NCBI GenBank assembly: GCA_948794795.1
Contig: CAQGLR010000005.1
Location: forward strand, 62,001 to 126,000
DNA: 64,000 nucleotides
Direction: 5' to 3'
Origin: an uncultured Lachnospiraceae bacterium
GTDB lineage: Bacteria; Bacillota; Clostridia; Lachnospirales; Lachnospiraceae
Positions within the stretch are counted from its first letter, which is position 1, and each line of letters opens with the position of its first letter. This document shows, one piece after another, positions 36,501 to 44,533 of the stretch. A program made the position numbers and the translations under genes. Under the pieces are notes generated by a model. It was not told the origin of the DNA. It worked only from the letters and a program-made list of their open reading frames with translations, and ran no database searches.

Positions 36501-36933
36501 TAACTTTTTCTTTTGGGATAGCAGCTATGTCAAACTTTCTCTCTTCATAGTCTGTACCATAACAATAATCAATCCATTCTATAAATTCAAATAAACCTTT
36601 CATAGAAGCCAGGGCATCACCTGGCTGTACACTGCGTTCTGTATGTACTGCAAGATTTCCCAATTTAATAATATAGGGAAGCTTGCCCCATGTATTATAA
36701 TCAAGCGCAAATTTAAATGTTGGCTCATGTATTAGTGACTGTAAATTGTCCCTGTAAGGCATCTGTATTGAATTATCTGCTGCATATACCCACTTTACTG
36801 CAAGTTCTAAAGCTTTCCTGCATCCAGCAGCACACATTGCAGAAGATGAATTATACACTTTCTCTGCCTCTATTGCTGCTGCAGAAAAAAGTGCATACTC
36901 TTTTTTACTTTGAAGAAATTTAAAGTTAGACAT
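33559..36933 (-). CDS. hsdR: type I restriction enzyme motor and nuclease subunit
   Basis: The 1124-aa protein has an N-terminal DUF4145-like helical domain (about 10-125), a coiled coil (150-185), the HsdR nuclease core with D245, E260 and K262 (LALVEAKRTSKD), and a superfamily 2 translocase: Walker A ATGTGKT (373-379), DESH (473-476), and a late motif VI region FWQMIGRGTRLAKD. A long helical C-terminus should contact the methylase. It cleaves unmodified DNA after translocation, in complex with HsdM2S. Its gene is separated from hsdMS by about 3.6 kb of other genes. Confidence 0.93.
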   Translation of the reverse strand: MSNFKFLQSKKEYALFSAAAIEAEKVYNSSSAMCAAGCRKALELAVKWVYAADNSIQMPYRDNLQSLIHEPTFKFALDYNTWGKLPYIIKLGNLAVHTERSVQPGDALASMKGLFEFIEWIDYCYGTDYEERKFDIAAIPKEKVIIDTRKIKEQENLLGEKDAEIERLRKQVEKMSEELTAQKGNHQESRNFTAEDITEWQTRKQYIDVDLKEFGWKFTGEDSDVWEEYPVNGMAGMPGQKGYIDYVLFGKDGLPLALVEAKRTSKDPNTGRRQAMLYADCLEQKFKRRPMIFTSNGFETYFWDDQSGPQRRVSRIFSKGSLQKLMNRRLVKKDLLSVKINDKITDRYYQKEAIRAVCENIEQGHRKNLLVMATGTGKTRTAASLTDVLSRAGYVTNVLFLADRTALVKQAKDDFKNYLPDMSLCNLCSNKDDINARIVFSTYPTILNIIESVENNKAKELFTPAHFDIIIIDESHRSIFKKYKIIFDYFDAVLVGLTATPKMDVSRNTYDFFEMENGVPTYAYDYETAVYTDHVLVPYYTYIVKTEFLNNGITYEKLSDIDKERYEEDFTEDDSLPEFIPSEALNKFVFNELTVDKVIQDLMERGIKTAGGDRLGKTIIFAQNKRHAEFILERFNKLYPGYKGIFMQRVICDDSYAQTIIDDFKKPEGEPHIVVSVDMMDTGIDVPECVNLVFFKKVRSKTKFWQMIGRGTRLAKDLNCIDMVDGEYIGKRRFLIFDYCNNFEFFGTKPNGYEGTEVKTLQENIYGKRIQLIAALQESTFAEDKYQEWRMEMAETCHSQVTALNNRLASVRLKRQYVEKYKNKDNFQYLSEDGQRELVKEIAPLVTMEDTDEAAKRFDNFIYGMILAYIKAMPGFKRARIQLCNLASELENKANIPQVKEKIKIIKEINTDVFWDSGDILMFEEIRKELRGLMKFLDKDTDGKKPVITHLSDPVIEEQENIQLDTAYDFENYRKKVNRYVEEHKNSMAIYKLTHNNQLSESDYRELERILTEELGSKEDYQHEFGDTPFGLLIRQIAKLDHEAAMDAFSRFINDSSLNQKQIQFIYKIINHIEKYGYMENVLDLQKPPFDKPVPFIKMFDAKTRNLIMQAINGIKDNAINIIA

Positions 36934-37029
36934 AAAACCCCTCCTATAATTTTACCCATATTGGATAGACCAGACAGCTTTTTATTCCAGATTGCTGCTA
37001 ATTGCTAAAAAACTAACAACAGAATATAA

Positions 37030-37575
37030 CTATCCAATATTAGCATTTATTTCTTTTATTATTTCAACAACTGTTATTATACCATCAACTATCATTTCAC
37101 AAATAGGCGGATTATCCATATCTGTATGTTTATTTTCCCAATATAAAGCAGCAAGTCTTAGGTTTTCTTGTCTATCTGTTCCACCGTCAAAACATTTTGT
37201 AGCATCACCAATAAAACAGTTCCCCTTTATCTCTAATTTAGCAATACCATACGTTGGACGTCCTATTTCTGCGAAATACTTTCCCCAGTCATCAGCCTCT
37301 TTGAGGGTTTTAGACACATATAAACAGCTCATCCTAGATGGATATCCAGGATACTTTTCCAGTCTGGTTTCTTCTAGTGCCAGTTCCCTTAAAGCAACCA
37401 TAACAGAATATTCTAAAGAACCAGTATTATATTTTGATGGATTATTATATATGTCGTTTACAATTTCTATTTTTTCATATACTCTTTGATGCACTCCATT
37501 GTGATATGTGCTGTCAAAGATAATTTGCTGTCCTGTCTGGACAGGTCTGTCTGTAATAACATGGTATGCAAATAT
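37030..37575 (-). CDS. DUF2441-like protein with apparent ATA start codon
   Basis: The frame is open from a TAA at 37578-37576 and codes for about 181 residues: FAYHVITDRPVQTGQQIIF, then HNGVHQRVYEKIEIVNDIY and SRMSCLYVSKTLKEADDW. Only an internal GTG (37494) is a canonical start, but it has no ribosome site and would remove 27 conserved-looking residues. A perfect GGAGG (37587-37583) lies seven bases before an ATA codon at 37575. Either initiation occurs at ATA or an ATG has mutated. I relate the protein to DUF2441 from memory; function unknown. It lies just upstream of hsdR. Confidence 0.55.
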   Translation of the reverse strand: MFAYHVITDRPVQTGQQIIFDSTYHNGVHQRVYEKIEIVNDIYNNPSKYNTGSLEYSVMVALRELALEETRLEKYPGYPSRMSCLYVSKTLKEADDWGKYFAEIGRPTYGIAKLEIKGNCFIGDATKCFDGGTDRQENLRLAALYWENKHTDMDNPPICEMIVDGIITVVEIIKEINANIG

Positions 37576-37607
37576 TTATATTCCTCCTCTTTATAAAAAA
37601 CATTTAT

Positions 37608-38060
37608 TTATAATTGATGTATATACATTCTTGTCATGTCTGGTTCTCCATCCCCTTGAACCATACACAAAAATTCCCATCCGTATTTTTCATAAAAAGA
37701 AGTATGGTCTGTAACAAGATAAAGTGTATCAATTCCTTGTTCCTTAATATCAGCACATACATATTGCAGCAATTGCCCAGCAATACCCTGGCAACGGTAA
37801 TCTTCCTCAACATAAACAGCACAAACATTTGGTGTTAAATCCTTCCGGTTGTGAAAATCATTTTCAATTACCCCTAGTCCCCCAACAATCATACCATTAT
37901 CTATTGCCAGATACCATTGCGGTACAATATTTTTATTTTCAATGCAGTCATGTATACTTTCCTGATATATTTCTAATGGAATACCCCACTTTTGATGAAA
38001 CCAGTTTGCAGCCTGTTCTGCAAAACTTCTGTTTTCTCTGATTTTTATTAGTTTAATCAT
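37608..38060 (-). CDS. GNAT acetyltransferase
   Basis: The 150-aa protein has the GNAT acetyl-CoA motif in VCAVYVEEDYRCQGIAGQLL (core R-x2-G-I-A), a preceding beta strand IVGGLGVIEND and the C-terminal FYEKYGWEFLC typical of the family. It probably transfers acetyl to an amine on a small molecule or protein. It is one of two acetyltransferase genes between the toxin pair and the DUF2441 gene. Confidence 0.85.
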   Translation of the reverse strand: MIKLIKIRENRSFAEQAANWFHQKWGIPLEIYQESIHDCIENKNIVPQWYLAIDNGMIVGGLGVIENDFHNRKDLTPNVCAVYVEEDYRCQGIAGQLLQYVCADIKEQGIDTLYLVTDHTSFYEKYGWEFLCMVQGDGEPDMTRMYIHQL

Positions 38061-38112
38061 CTATTTATACTCCTTTATCTATTTCCATTTGCTTCTTGCA
38101 AGTTCATGTATC

Positions 38113-38550
38113 TTAACCAATTCTCTTATACAATACATCTGCCATATCCTTTTCCATACCATTTTGTTTGTAAAATTTAAAATTATTTTTAATAGATATT
38201 AATTGTATTGCCTGAATATTGTTAGCTTTAAGATACTTATACAAGGCATCCAGCAAAGCTGTACCAATTCCTTGTCCTTTTCTTTCTGATTTTACAAACA
38301 ATTCCGAAACATAAAAAAAGTCTTCATTTGAATACGGGTCAACAAAGCCAAGAATTGCTCCAACAATATCTTTTTCATCATTAGCCTTTAATCCTGCTGC
38401 TTTATAATTACATAATATTGCTCTTATTCTTATAATTGCCCTTTCCTTCGTCCAGTTCTCATTCCAAGGCTCATCTTTATATGCAGATAATAGAACCTCC
38501 GAAACTGCTGGTATATCTGTATCTGTTATTCTGCTAATTATCATATACAT
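38113..38550 (-). CDS. GNAT acetyltransferase
   Basis: The 145-aa protein contains FYVSELFVKSERKGQGIGTALLDAL-type sequence (core RKGQGIGTALL) for acetyl-CoA binding and ends FYKQNGMEKD. Substrate unknown. It is separated from the neighbouring acetyltransferase by 52 bp in the same direction. The 200-bp region upstream (38551-38751) is AT-rich without a gene. Confidence 0.85.
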   Translation of the reverse strand: MYMIISRITDTDIPAVSEVLLSAYKDEPWNENWTKERAIIRIRAILCNYKAAGLKANDEKDIVGAILGFVDPYSNEDFFYVSELFVKSERKGQGIGTALLDALYKYLKANNIQAIQLISIKNNFKFYKQNGMEKDMADVLYKRIG

Positions 38551-38751
38551 TTATCTCCTATAAATAAAATTGACAAGGTATTTTTGTTATTAGAACGTAA
38601 TTAATTATACTATTTAATCCAAAATAGATTCAAGTTTATTTTCATTTATAATAAAAAATAAGCCTGCACATCACAATAAGTTAAACTAATTTTAAAAAAT
38701 ACAATACTAAATGTAAAAATACGGAAGGAATATTTCTTCTACCTATAAAAC

Positions 38752-39129
38752 TTATTTTTGATGTTCCATAATCCATTCCAATAATTCCGCAATGCCAATT
38801 CTTCCAGAAGCCAAATCAATAATAATATCACTTAACTCCTTTTGGCTATATAACAGCTCATACTCATTCAAAGCTAGAAAAACCAGCATCACATGTACGC
38901 CAAGTCTCTTATTACCATCTGCCATTGCATGGTTTTTTACCAGACCAAAACAAAGCCGTGCCGCTTTTGTATGGATACCTGGATACAATCCATTACCACC
39001 AAATGACTGAAAAGGATTATTTAATGCAGAATCCAACATTCCTTCGTCATGGACACCAGTACTCCCGCCAGTTGCTTCTATAAGATTTGCATGAAGCTGT
39101 AATACCTGCTCTTTGCTTAAAACCATCAT
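38752..39129 (-). CDS. doc: Doc-type toxin (Fic fold, death on curing)
   Basis: The 125-aa protein has the Fic/Doc active-site loop NHAMADGNKRLG (66-77), matching HxFx(D/N)GNKR with methionine in place of phenylalanine. Doc toxins phosphorylate elongation factor EF-Tu and stop translation. It overlaps the antitoxin gene by 4 bp (ATGA), the usual arrangement. The pair lies between the hsdR and hsdS genes and may help retain the locus. Confidence 0.88.
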   Translation of the reverse strand: MMVLSKEQVLQLHANLIEATGGSTGVHDEGMLDSALNNPFQSFGGNGLYPGIHTKAARLCFGLVKNHAMADGNKRLGVHVMLVFLALNEYELLYSQKELSDIIIDLASGRIGIAELLEWIMEHQK

Positions 39130-39368
39130 TTTGCAAGAACCTCATATGCTTCCTTATTCTGTTTTATAAACCGTACAGATATTGCGAAAACATCTTGTGT
39201 ATTAGCTATTTCTTCTTTCCCATCTTCACTTAAACTATCCACAAGATATTTGGGTACATTATTTTCCTGGATTATTGCTGTTCTATGCTCATCAGCTATC
39301 TTATCCACTTTTGAAAAATTCTTGTTTGCTTCAGTTATTGGAATTATTATATTTGTATCAATCATCAT
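39126..39368 (-). CDS. phd: Phd/YefM-type antitoxin
   Basis: The protein is about 80 aa when started at ATG 39368, which has GGGGGTG upstream; longer N-terminal extensions lack a ribosome site. MMIDTNIIIPITEANKNFSKV is a typical Phd/YefM DNA-binding N-terminus, followed by TAIIQENNVPKYLV. The tail should wrap and block Doc, and the pair should repress its own promoter. Confidence 0.85.
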   Translation of the reverse strand: MMIDTNIIIPITEANKNFSKVDKIADEHRTAIIQENNVPKYLVDSLSEDGKEEIANTQDVFAISVRFIKQNKEAYEVLAK

Positions 39369-39549
39369 CTTATATACACCCCCATTTAAATAAATTATTT
39401 TTTCATGCCAGTATACATCTTCCTTCATAATATACCAATGCAAAAACATTCTGCCCAACTATACCCCCTCTATCTATGCCAATAACACTTCAAACTTTTT
39501 ATACAATGTTATTTAGTTAATCAAAGTTTCTGTAAATAGGGGCTTATAG

Positions 39550-39763
39550 GTGTTGGAAAATTAAATAATTCACAAGTTAGTGGCTCTGGCAAGTTCCAAA
39601 TGTTTACCACCAGCAACACGTTTGCACTTGGATGGGATACGCAGTGGTGCATAAAATCTGAAAAAACCAGATTTAAGCACCAGCGCCCCCATACAGCTGC
39701 TTTTGGTAAACATTTGGAACTTGCCAGAGTAATATACTTTTTGTATAAATTTAATTTTCAAAA
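39550..39763. repeat. palindromic repeat element, copy B (214 bp)
   Basis: The ends GTGTTGGAAAATTAAAT and, read backwards, TTTTGAAAATTAAAT are inverted, then CTCTGGCAAGTTCCAAATG and TTTACCA are mirrored exactly on the other side. The interior holds TTGGATGGGATACGCAGTGG, GTGCATAAA, a small hairpin, then TTAAGCACCAGCGCCCCCAT. It lies in the 3' end of a decayed gene, which suggests insertion. Confidence 0.85.
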
Positions 39764-40118
39764 TCTTATTTGCCAGCCATAAAGAATACACCTCTCTAAT
39801 TCCAGTAATTACATTATTCTCTTCATAACAATCCTTTATTAACCATGCAAATACCTCTCCAATATCCCAGTAATCAGGAACTGCATATTTACATTTTAAA
39901 ATATTATCATACTTACCACATAAAATATTATTTCTTTGTATAAAATTATCAGCAATTTTTTATATTTGTTAACAATAAAAAACATCTGAATAATCATAAA
40001 TACGCTGCAAATCCTTATTTAACTACTTTACAACATCATATCTGTAATTTTGGATTTTTCTTGCAATATATTCTATCAAAACGCAAACATAAAACAAATT
40101 GTTGTTATTCTTCTCCAT
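39764..40118 (-). pseudogene. decayed gene following the DUF3990 remnant, ended by repeat B
   Basis: The ATG at 40118 overlaps the end of the DUF3990 remnant. MEKNNNNLFYVCVLIEYIARK reads well, then stops interrupt. A shifted frame continues KCKYAVPDYWDIGEVFAW and VITGIREVYSLWLANKI, where repeat B begins. The intact family would probably be about 160 residues. Function unknown; I recall it as a frequent partner of DUF3990 genes. Confidence 0.6.
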
Positions 40119-40564
40119 ACACTGCCACTCCATCTAAAAATTTTAATGCTGTTAATGCCTTTGCTTTATGAAAACTAATCTGATGTGTAGATATTTAAAT
40201 TTAGCAAGTTTCCAAAAAACTTTTTTGAATATTTTCCATCAATAAACCCCTGACATAATTATAAATTGCATCATTTGTCAGGTTCTTCTACAATATCATA
40301 AGCATGTGGTTATACCATACGGCAAGCAGCAATAAAATCCAGCCAGTTTTCTGTTATTTTTTCAAAAACCAGTACATTTAACTCTTGTGTTGAAATATAT
40401 TTATAAATATTAATGTATTCTTTTTATCTAAATCTTACAGATTAACATTCTGTCTACTTTTTCATAATTGTACAATAAAAACCAAAGTAAAAATCTTTAT
40501 TATATTTCGTTATTCTGGTTTCTGGTGTTTTAACTATTTGATAACTTCCATCATAAATAATCAT
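40105..40564 (-). pseudogene. decayed DUF3990 gene
   Basis: Fragments in three frames follow the family in order: MIIYDGSYQIVKTPETRITK with FYFGFYCTIMKK, then STQELNVLVFEKITENWLDF with IAACR, then FIDGKYSK, then THQISFHKAKALTALKFLDG. DUF3990 proteins appear related to ADP-ribosyltransferase folds (recalled, not checked). The ATG lies 21 bp after the hsdS stop, so it once belonged to the same transcript. At least three frame breaks make it non-functional. Confidence 0.7.
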
Positions 40565-40585
40565 TTTATTAATATTCCATTTCTT

Positions 40586-41704
40586 CTAACCAAAATATTG
40601 TTGCATTAATGATTTTTTTAAAGTTTCTAATTTCTCAAGACTTGCTTTAACCGCTAATTCCGATTTGTTCACCTGCTGGACAAAATCAGCAAATTGATTT
40701 TGCAATTCTAATGGCGGCAATGGCATAGCTAATTTACGAACAATACTAAGATTAAGAATCGCCATTGTTCCCCCATGAGTATTTTCTGAAAGAGCCTTTT
40801 TTAATGATTCAGATTCAAAATAATACTTAAAATAAATAGAATTAACTTTACTTTTATCAAAAGTAATTTTAAGCAAACGCGGATTAATGATACCTGGTTC
40901 AAAATTATCCGACATAATTAATAATTTTCCATATGTTCCAACAAGACTAATCAAGACATCACCTTCCTGTATGGCATAATTTTCTAAAATTTTATACCTT
41001 TTTTCATCAATATAGTAATTTCCAACTTTGAAATTTCCACTAATTACCTGTTCTTGCCCATAAACTTTATATCCTGATTTCACATAATATTCTTTTTTTA
41101 ACGCTGAACCAAAAGGTCCTGATTTTAAAGAATTTTTACTTGATGCTACAACATCTTCAATTAATTTAACATTCCACTTAAAAGGATTAGCTAGTGGATC
41201 TCCAAACATCTCTATAAACCTTGATTTAATTAATAACTCTATCTTTTTTAATTCTTCCTGTAATAAAAAAATACAATTTTCCACATTATCAAATTTCTTA
41301 ACTATATCTTCCTGTTTTTTTAAATCGTTTTCATAAGTAAAATAAAATTCACCCAAATCACTTTTTTTAATATTAGGCATACATGCACCACTTCTTAATC
41401 TCATTAAACGGCTTTCTTGACTTTTTAATGCATAATACAAATATTTTTCATTACCATCAATATTATATAAATAATAACAATGTGCTCCACACCAAAATGG
41501 TTCATTTATAAAATTAACATATCCACAAGAATTTCCACCTTCACTAATTGTTATAGTTCCTGCTTCTACATTATAGTCATTCCATTTTCCTGATGGATTA
41601 ATTCCACCATTAAGATATATATATTCCGCTCCATCTATCAAATCACTTCCATTAATCTGATTCCCCTTTGAAAATTCAGCTATGTCTTTTAATTTAACTT
41701 TCAC
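40586..41704 (-). CDS. hsdS: type I restriction-modification specificity subunit
   Basis: The 372-aa protein has two target recognition domains (about 1-150 and 180-350), each followed by a helical spacer: QEDIVKKFDNVENCIFLLQE and LQNQFADFVQQVNKSELAVKA. The second domain has the typical SGPFGSALKKEYY start and MAILNLSIVRKLAMPLPPLE end. HsdS sets the bipartite DNA sequence for the complex. The sequence recognised cannot be predicted here. The start overlaps hsdM by 4 bp. Confidence 0.92.
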   Translation of the reverse strand: MKVKLKDIAEFSKGNQINGSDLIDGAEYIYLNGGINPSGKWNDYNVEAGTITISEGGNSCGYVNFINEPFWCGAHCYYLYNIDGNEKYLYYALKSQESRLMRLRSGACMPNIKKSDLGEFYFTYENDLKKQEDIVKKFDNVENCIFLLQEELKKIELLIKSRFIEMFGDPLANPFKWNVKLIEDVVASSKNSLKSGPFGSALKKEYYVKSGYKVYGQEQVISGNFKVGNYYIDEKRYKILENYAIQEGDVLISLVGTYGKLLIMSDNFEPGIINPRLLKITFDKSKVNSIYFKYYFESESLKKALSENTHGGTMAILNLSIVRKLAMPLPPLELQNQFADFVQQVNKSELAVKASLEKLETLKKSLMQQYFG

Positions 41705-43236
41705 CCCAGCATCTCCTCCAATTCCTCAATCCCATCTGAAATTTTTTTCTGTAGTTCTTTTATTTCTGCAAGTATTTCACTTGTTGGTGGATACTCTACT
41801 GGAATATATTTTACTTCTTTATATTTATTTATAGATAAATCATAATCGTTTCCAGCAATTTCTTCTTTAGGTACAAGAAAACTTTGTTCCGTTCTTTTCC
41901 TTCCAGTTTCTTTATCCAAAGAATGAAATCTTTCAATAATATCTGGAATATCATTTTCAGATATTTCTGAACGCTTATCATCCAATGTAAATCCATCTGC
42001 TTTCATATCATAGAACCATACATTACCAGTTCCGCCTGCGCCAGTTTTGGTAAATACGAGGACTGCTGTTGAAACACCTGCATATGGTTTAAACACCCCT
42101 GATGGCATAGAAATAACTGCCTGTAGTTTTTGGTTCTCTACAAGTTCTTTTCTAATAGATTTATGGGCTTTACTGCTTCCAAATAAAACACCATCTGGAA
42201 CAATACATGCACATCTTCCACCAGTTTTCAATAAACGTATAAATAAAGCAAGAAATAGTAACTCTGTTTTCTTTGTATTTGTAATTGCTTTTAAATCATC
42301 ATTTATGCTTTCTGCATCAACAGTACCCTTAAATGGTGGATTTGCCAGACAAATTGTATATTTACTGCTTACCTGGTTTTGCTTAGAAACACTGTCTTTA
42401 TATTCAATTTCTGGATTAGTAATTGAATGAAGCATTAAATTCATTGCAGAAATCCTTAACATAGTATTATCTGTATCAAATCCTGTAAATGCAGTGCTTA
42501 TGAAATTTTCCCACTGTGCATTTGTCATAGTATCTTCATATTTTCTTCTAATATATTCTGAGGCTGATACTAAAAAACCAGCAGTACCACATGCAGGGTC
42601 TACAATATAATCATCTGGAGATGGAGCTAGTAATTCTACCATCATTTCCCTTATATGCTTAGGTGTCCTGAACTGTCCGTTCTGTCCTGCTGTTGCTAAT
42701 TTACCTAACATATACTCATATAAATCCCCCTGCATATCTAAATCAGAAATATCATGTTCATACAAATCATCAAGACCTGTAATAATTTTCTGTAATACCT
42801 GTGGTGTTGGAATTAAAAATGCAGCACCTTCCATATATCTTGCAAATGCAGTTTTTCCTTCTTCTTTTTTATTACCATTATCTATAATCTCTATTAATTC
42901 ACCTGTTTCACTGAAATCTGGCAACTGTCCATACTTCATTTTTTTTATTGCTGGAAACACCCTTTGTGATACAATATCAAAAATATCACGTGAATCTTTT
43001 TCTTTAAATTTACTCCAGCGCATAGACTGCCCTGCTTCTGACTGAGGAAATATTTTATCCATTTTCTGGCCAGTCATATTTTCAAATTCTTCATTTTCAA
43101 GCTCTTTTTCATCCAAAGAACGTATAAACATTAAATATGTTAATTGCTCTATTACAGTTAATGGATTAGTAATTCCACCTGCCCAGATATCTGTCCAGAT
43201 TTTATCAATTTTATTTTTAATTATTCCTGTAACCAT
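41701..43236 (-). CDS. hsdM: type I restriction-modification DNA adenine methyltransferase
   Basis: The protein is about 511 aa from ATG 43236 (AAGGA four bases upstream). It has the helical HsdM_N domain (1-150), SAM motif DPACGTAGF (217-225 in the longer numbering) and catalytic motif IV NPPF (303-306). It methylates adenine at N6 on hemimethylated sites and protects host DNA together with HsdS. It is the first gene of the modification part of the locus. Confidence 0.95.
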   Translation of the reverse strand: MVTGIIKNKIDKIWTDIWAGGITNPLTVIEQLTYLMFIRSLDEKELENEEFENMTGQKMDKIFPQSEAGQSMRWSKFKEKDSRDIFDIVSQRVFPAIKKMKYGQLPDFSETGELIEIIDNGNKKEEGKTAFARYMEGAAFLIPTPQVLQKIITGLDDLYEHDISDLDMQGDLYEYMLGKLATAGQNGQFRTPKHIREMMVELLAPSPDDYIVDPACGTAGFLVSASEYIRRKYEDTMTNAQWENFISTAFTGFDTDNTMLRISAMNLMLHSITNPEIEYKDSVSKQNQVSSKYTICLANPPFKGTVDAESINDDLKAITNTKKTELLFLALFIRLLKTGGRCACIVPDGVLFGSSKAHKSIRKELVENQKLQAVISMPSGVFKPYAGVSTAVLVFTKTGAGGTGNVWFYDMKADGFTLDDKRSEISENDIPDIIERFHSLDKETGRKRTEQSFLVPKEEIAGNDYDLSINKYKEVKYIPVEYPPTSEILAEIKELQKKISDGIEELEEMLG

Positions 43237-43419
43237 AGAATCCTTCACTTTCTGTAATTTTAGTTATTTTATATTACTTTATTTTATTATTCTGGTTTAA
43301 AAGTTTTTTGAAAAACACAATAAAATAATAGTTTTAAGCTTAAGAATTTTTATTTTGGGTAATTACAACATTTTTTGCCTGTTAAAAATTTTATAAACCT
43401 CTCAACAAATTAGAGTTAT

Positions 43420-43938
43420 TTATTTCTTTTTTGTTACATATCTGCCAAACAGAGAACCATCTTCTGGGAAAATACTATCTTCAGAAACATATATAGGAAA
43501 TTTACCTGTATGTTCTGCTGTCTGGCCATTTAACATTCCTATATGAAAAGAAAGATGCCTGAATTGCCTTAATATTAACTCAAGTCTTGAATATGGACAA
43601 TTTTCAGGTTTTTCATAAAGCATATCATCAGTGAGTGTATCTAAATAATCACAAGTCTTTTTTCTGATTTTCATAAGATACTCTAATAACTGCTCATCAG
43701 AAAGAATAACTGTACATATATTATCGGGATTATCCATCCCTTTTTGATGAAAAGCAGGCTCATCATATTCAAATGGATTAAAAAACCATTTATCTGCTGA
43801 ATGTAATGCATGATAAACAAATCTCCAAGCAGATGCTCCACAGCAGACAGCATTTCTATCATAAGTTTTTATTGATGTTTCCATATTAATAAAATTAGGA
43901 ATAACCATACTTTTTATAATTTGACATAATTCATTCAT
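43420..43938 (-). CDS. DinB-like metal-binding protein
   Basis: The 172-aa protein is helical and has spaced histidines in RFVYHALHSADKWF (near 45), and LRQFRHLSFHIGMLNGQ (near 129-145), fitting the three-histidine metal site of the DinB/YfiT four-helix bundle. Such proteins are often thiol-dependent transferases or of unknown function. It stands alone upstream of hsdM. Confidence 0.75.
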   Translation of the reverse strand: MNELCQIIKSMVIPNFINMETSIKTYDRNAVCCGASAWRFVYHALHSADKWFFNPFEYDEPAFHQKGMDNPDNICTVILSDEQLLEYLMKIRKKTCDYLDTLTDDMLYEKPENCPYSRLELILRQFRHLSFHIGMLNGQTAEHTGKFPIYVSEDSIFPEDGSLFGRYVTKKK

Positions 43939-43968
43939 AGGAAAATCTCCTTTAAAAATATCTTTTTA

Positions 43969-44334
43969 TTGATTATATATTTCTTTCTAGCTTATGTCAA
44001 TTTTTTGCAATCCTTATCTGTAATAGCAGATGTTATTATGAATTCAGGAGAAGCTTTTGTTAAAGCTATTGCTGGTACTATTAATAAAAATTTTGGCAAT
44101 ATAAAGATTGCTTTTGATGTTATATGTGTAATTTTATCTATAATATTATCACTTATATTTTTTGATATGAAAATTATTGGAACAAGGGAAGGTACAATTA
44201 TTTCTGCTTTTCTTACTGGAATTGTAGTGAAATTTTTTACAAATATGTTAAAAAAAACATTAGATACATTTTTATCAGGAAATACTTCCACAATGCTTAA
44301 TATAAAAGGCACAGCATATTCTAATAAAATATAA
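43969..44334 (+). pseudogene. C-terminal remnant of a DUF6198/YitT-like membrane protein
   Basis: The frame (TTG start without a ribosome site) reads NFLQSLSVIADVIMNSGEAF and KIIGTREGTIISAFLTGIVV, the second half of a multi-span membrane protein of about 200 residues. The first half is absent. It is divergent from the DinB gene with only 30 bp between. Probably non-functional. Confidence 0.6.
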
Positions 44335-44373
44335 ACAGATAAAAAATGCCATAAAAAACATATATAATTAATT

Positions 44374-44412
44374 TTATAAAAAGGCTGCAGGTTTAATCTC
44401 CTACAGCCTTTG
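44374..44412 (-). terminator. terminator downstream of the exonuclease gene
   Basis: AAAGGCTGTAGG pairs with CCTGCAGCCTTT (one mismatch, 8-base loop), followed on the minus strand by TTTTTAT. It lies about 120 bp after the exonuclease stop. Confidence 0.6.
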
Positions 44413-44533
44413 CCGCTACTTTTATTCTTCTGCCACACCAGCTTTTTCATTGTTATCCTTAAATATCTGGCCAGTCCGTTTATTTATCTGTTATATGTAT
44501 AAACTTATTTTTGTTTTCTGTATAATATATGTA

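Noticed and set aside
39570..39791. Minus-strand 73-codon frame
   Set aside because: It joins the end of a decayed gene to repeat copy B and has no plausible start.
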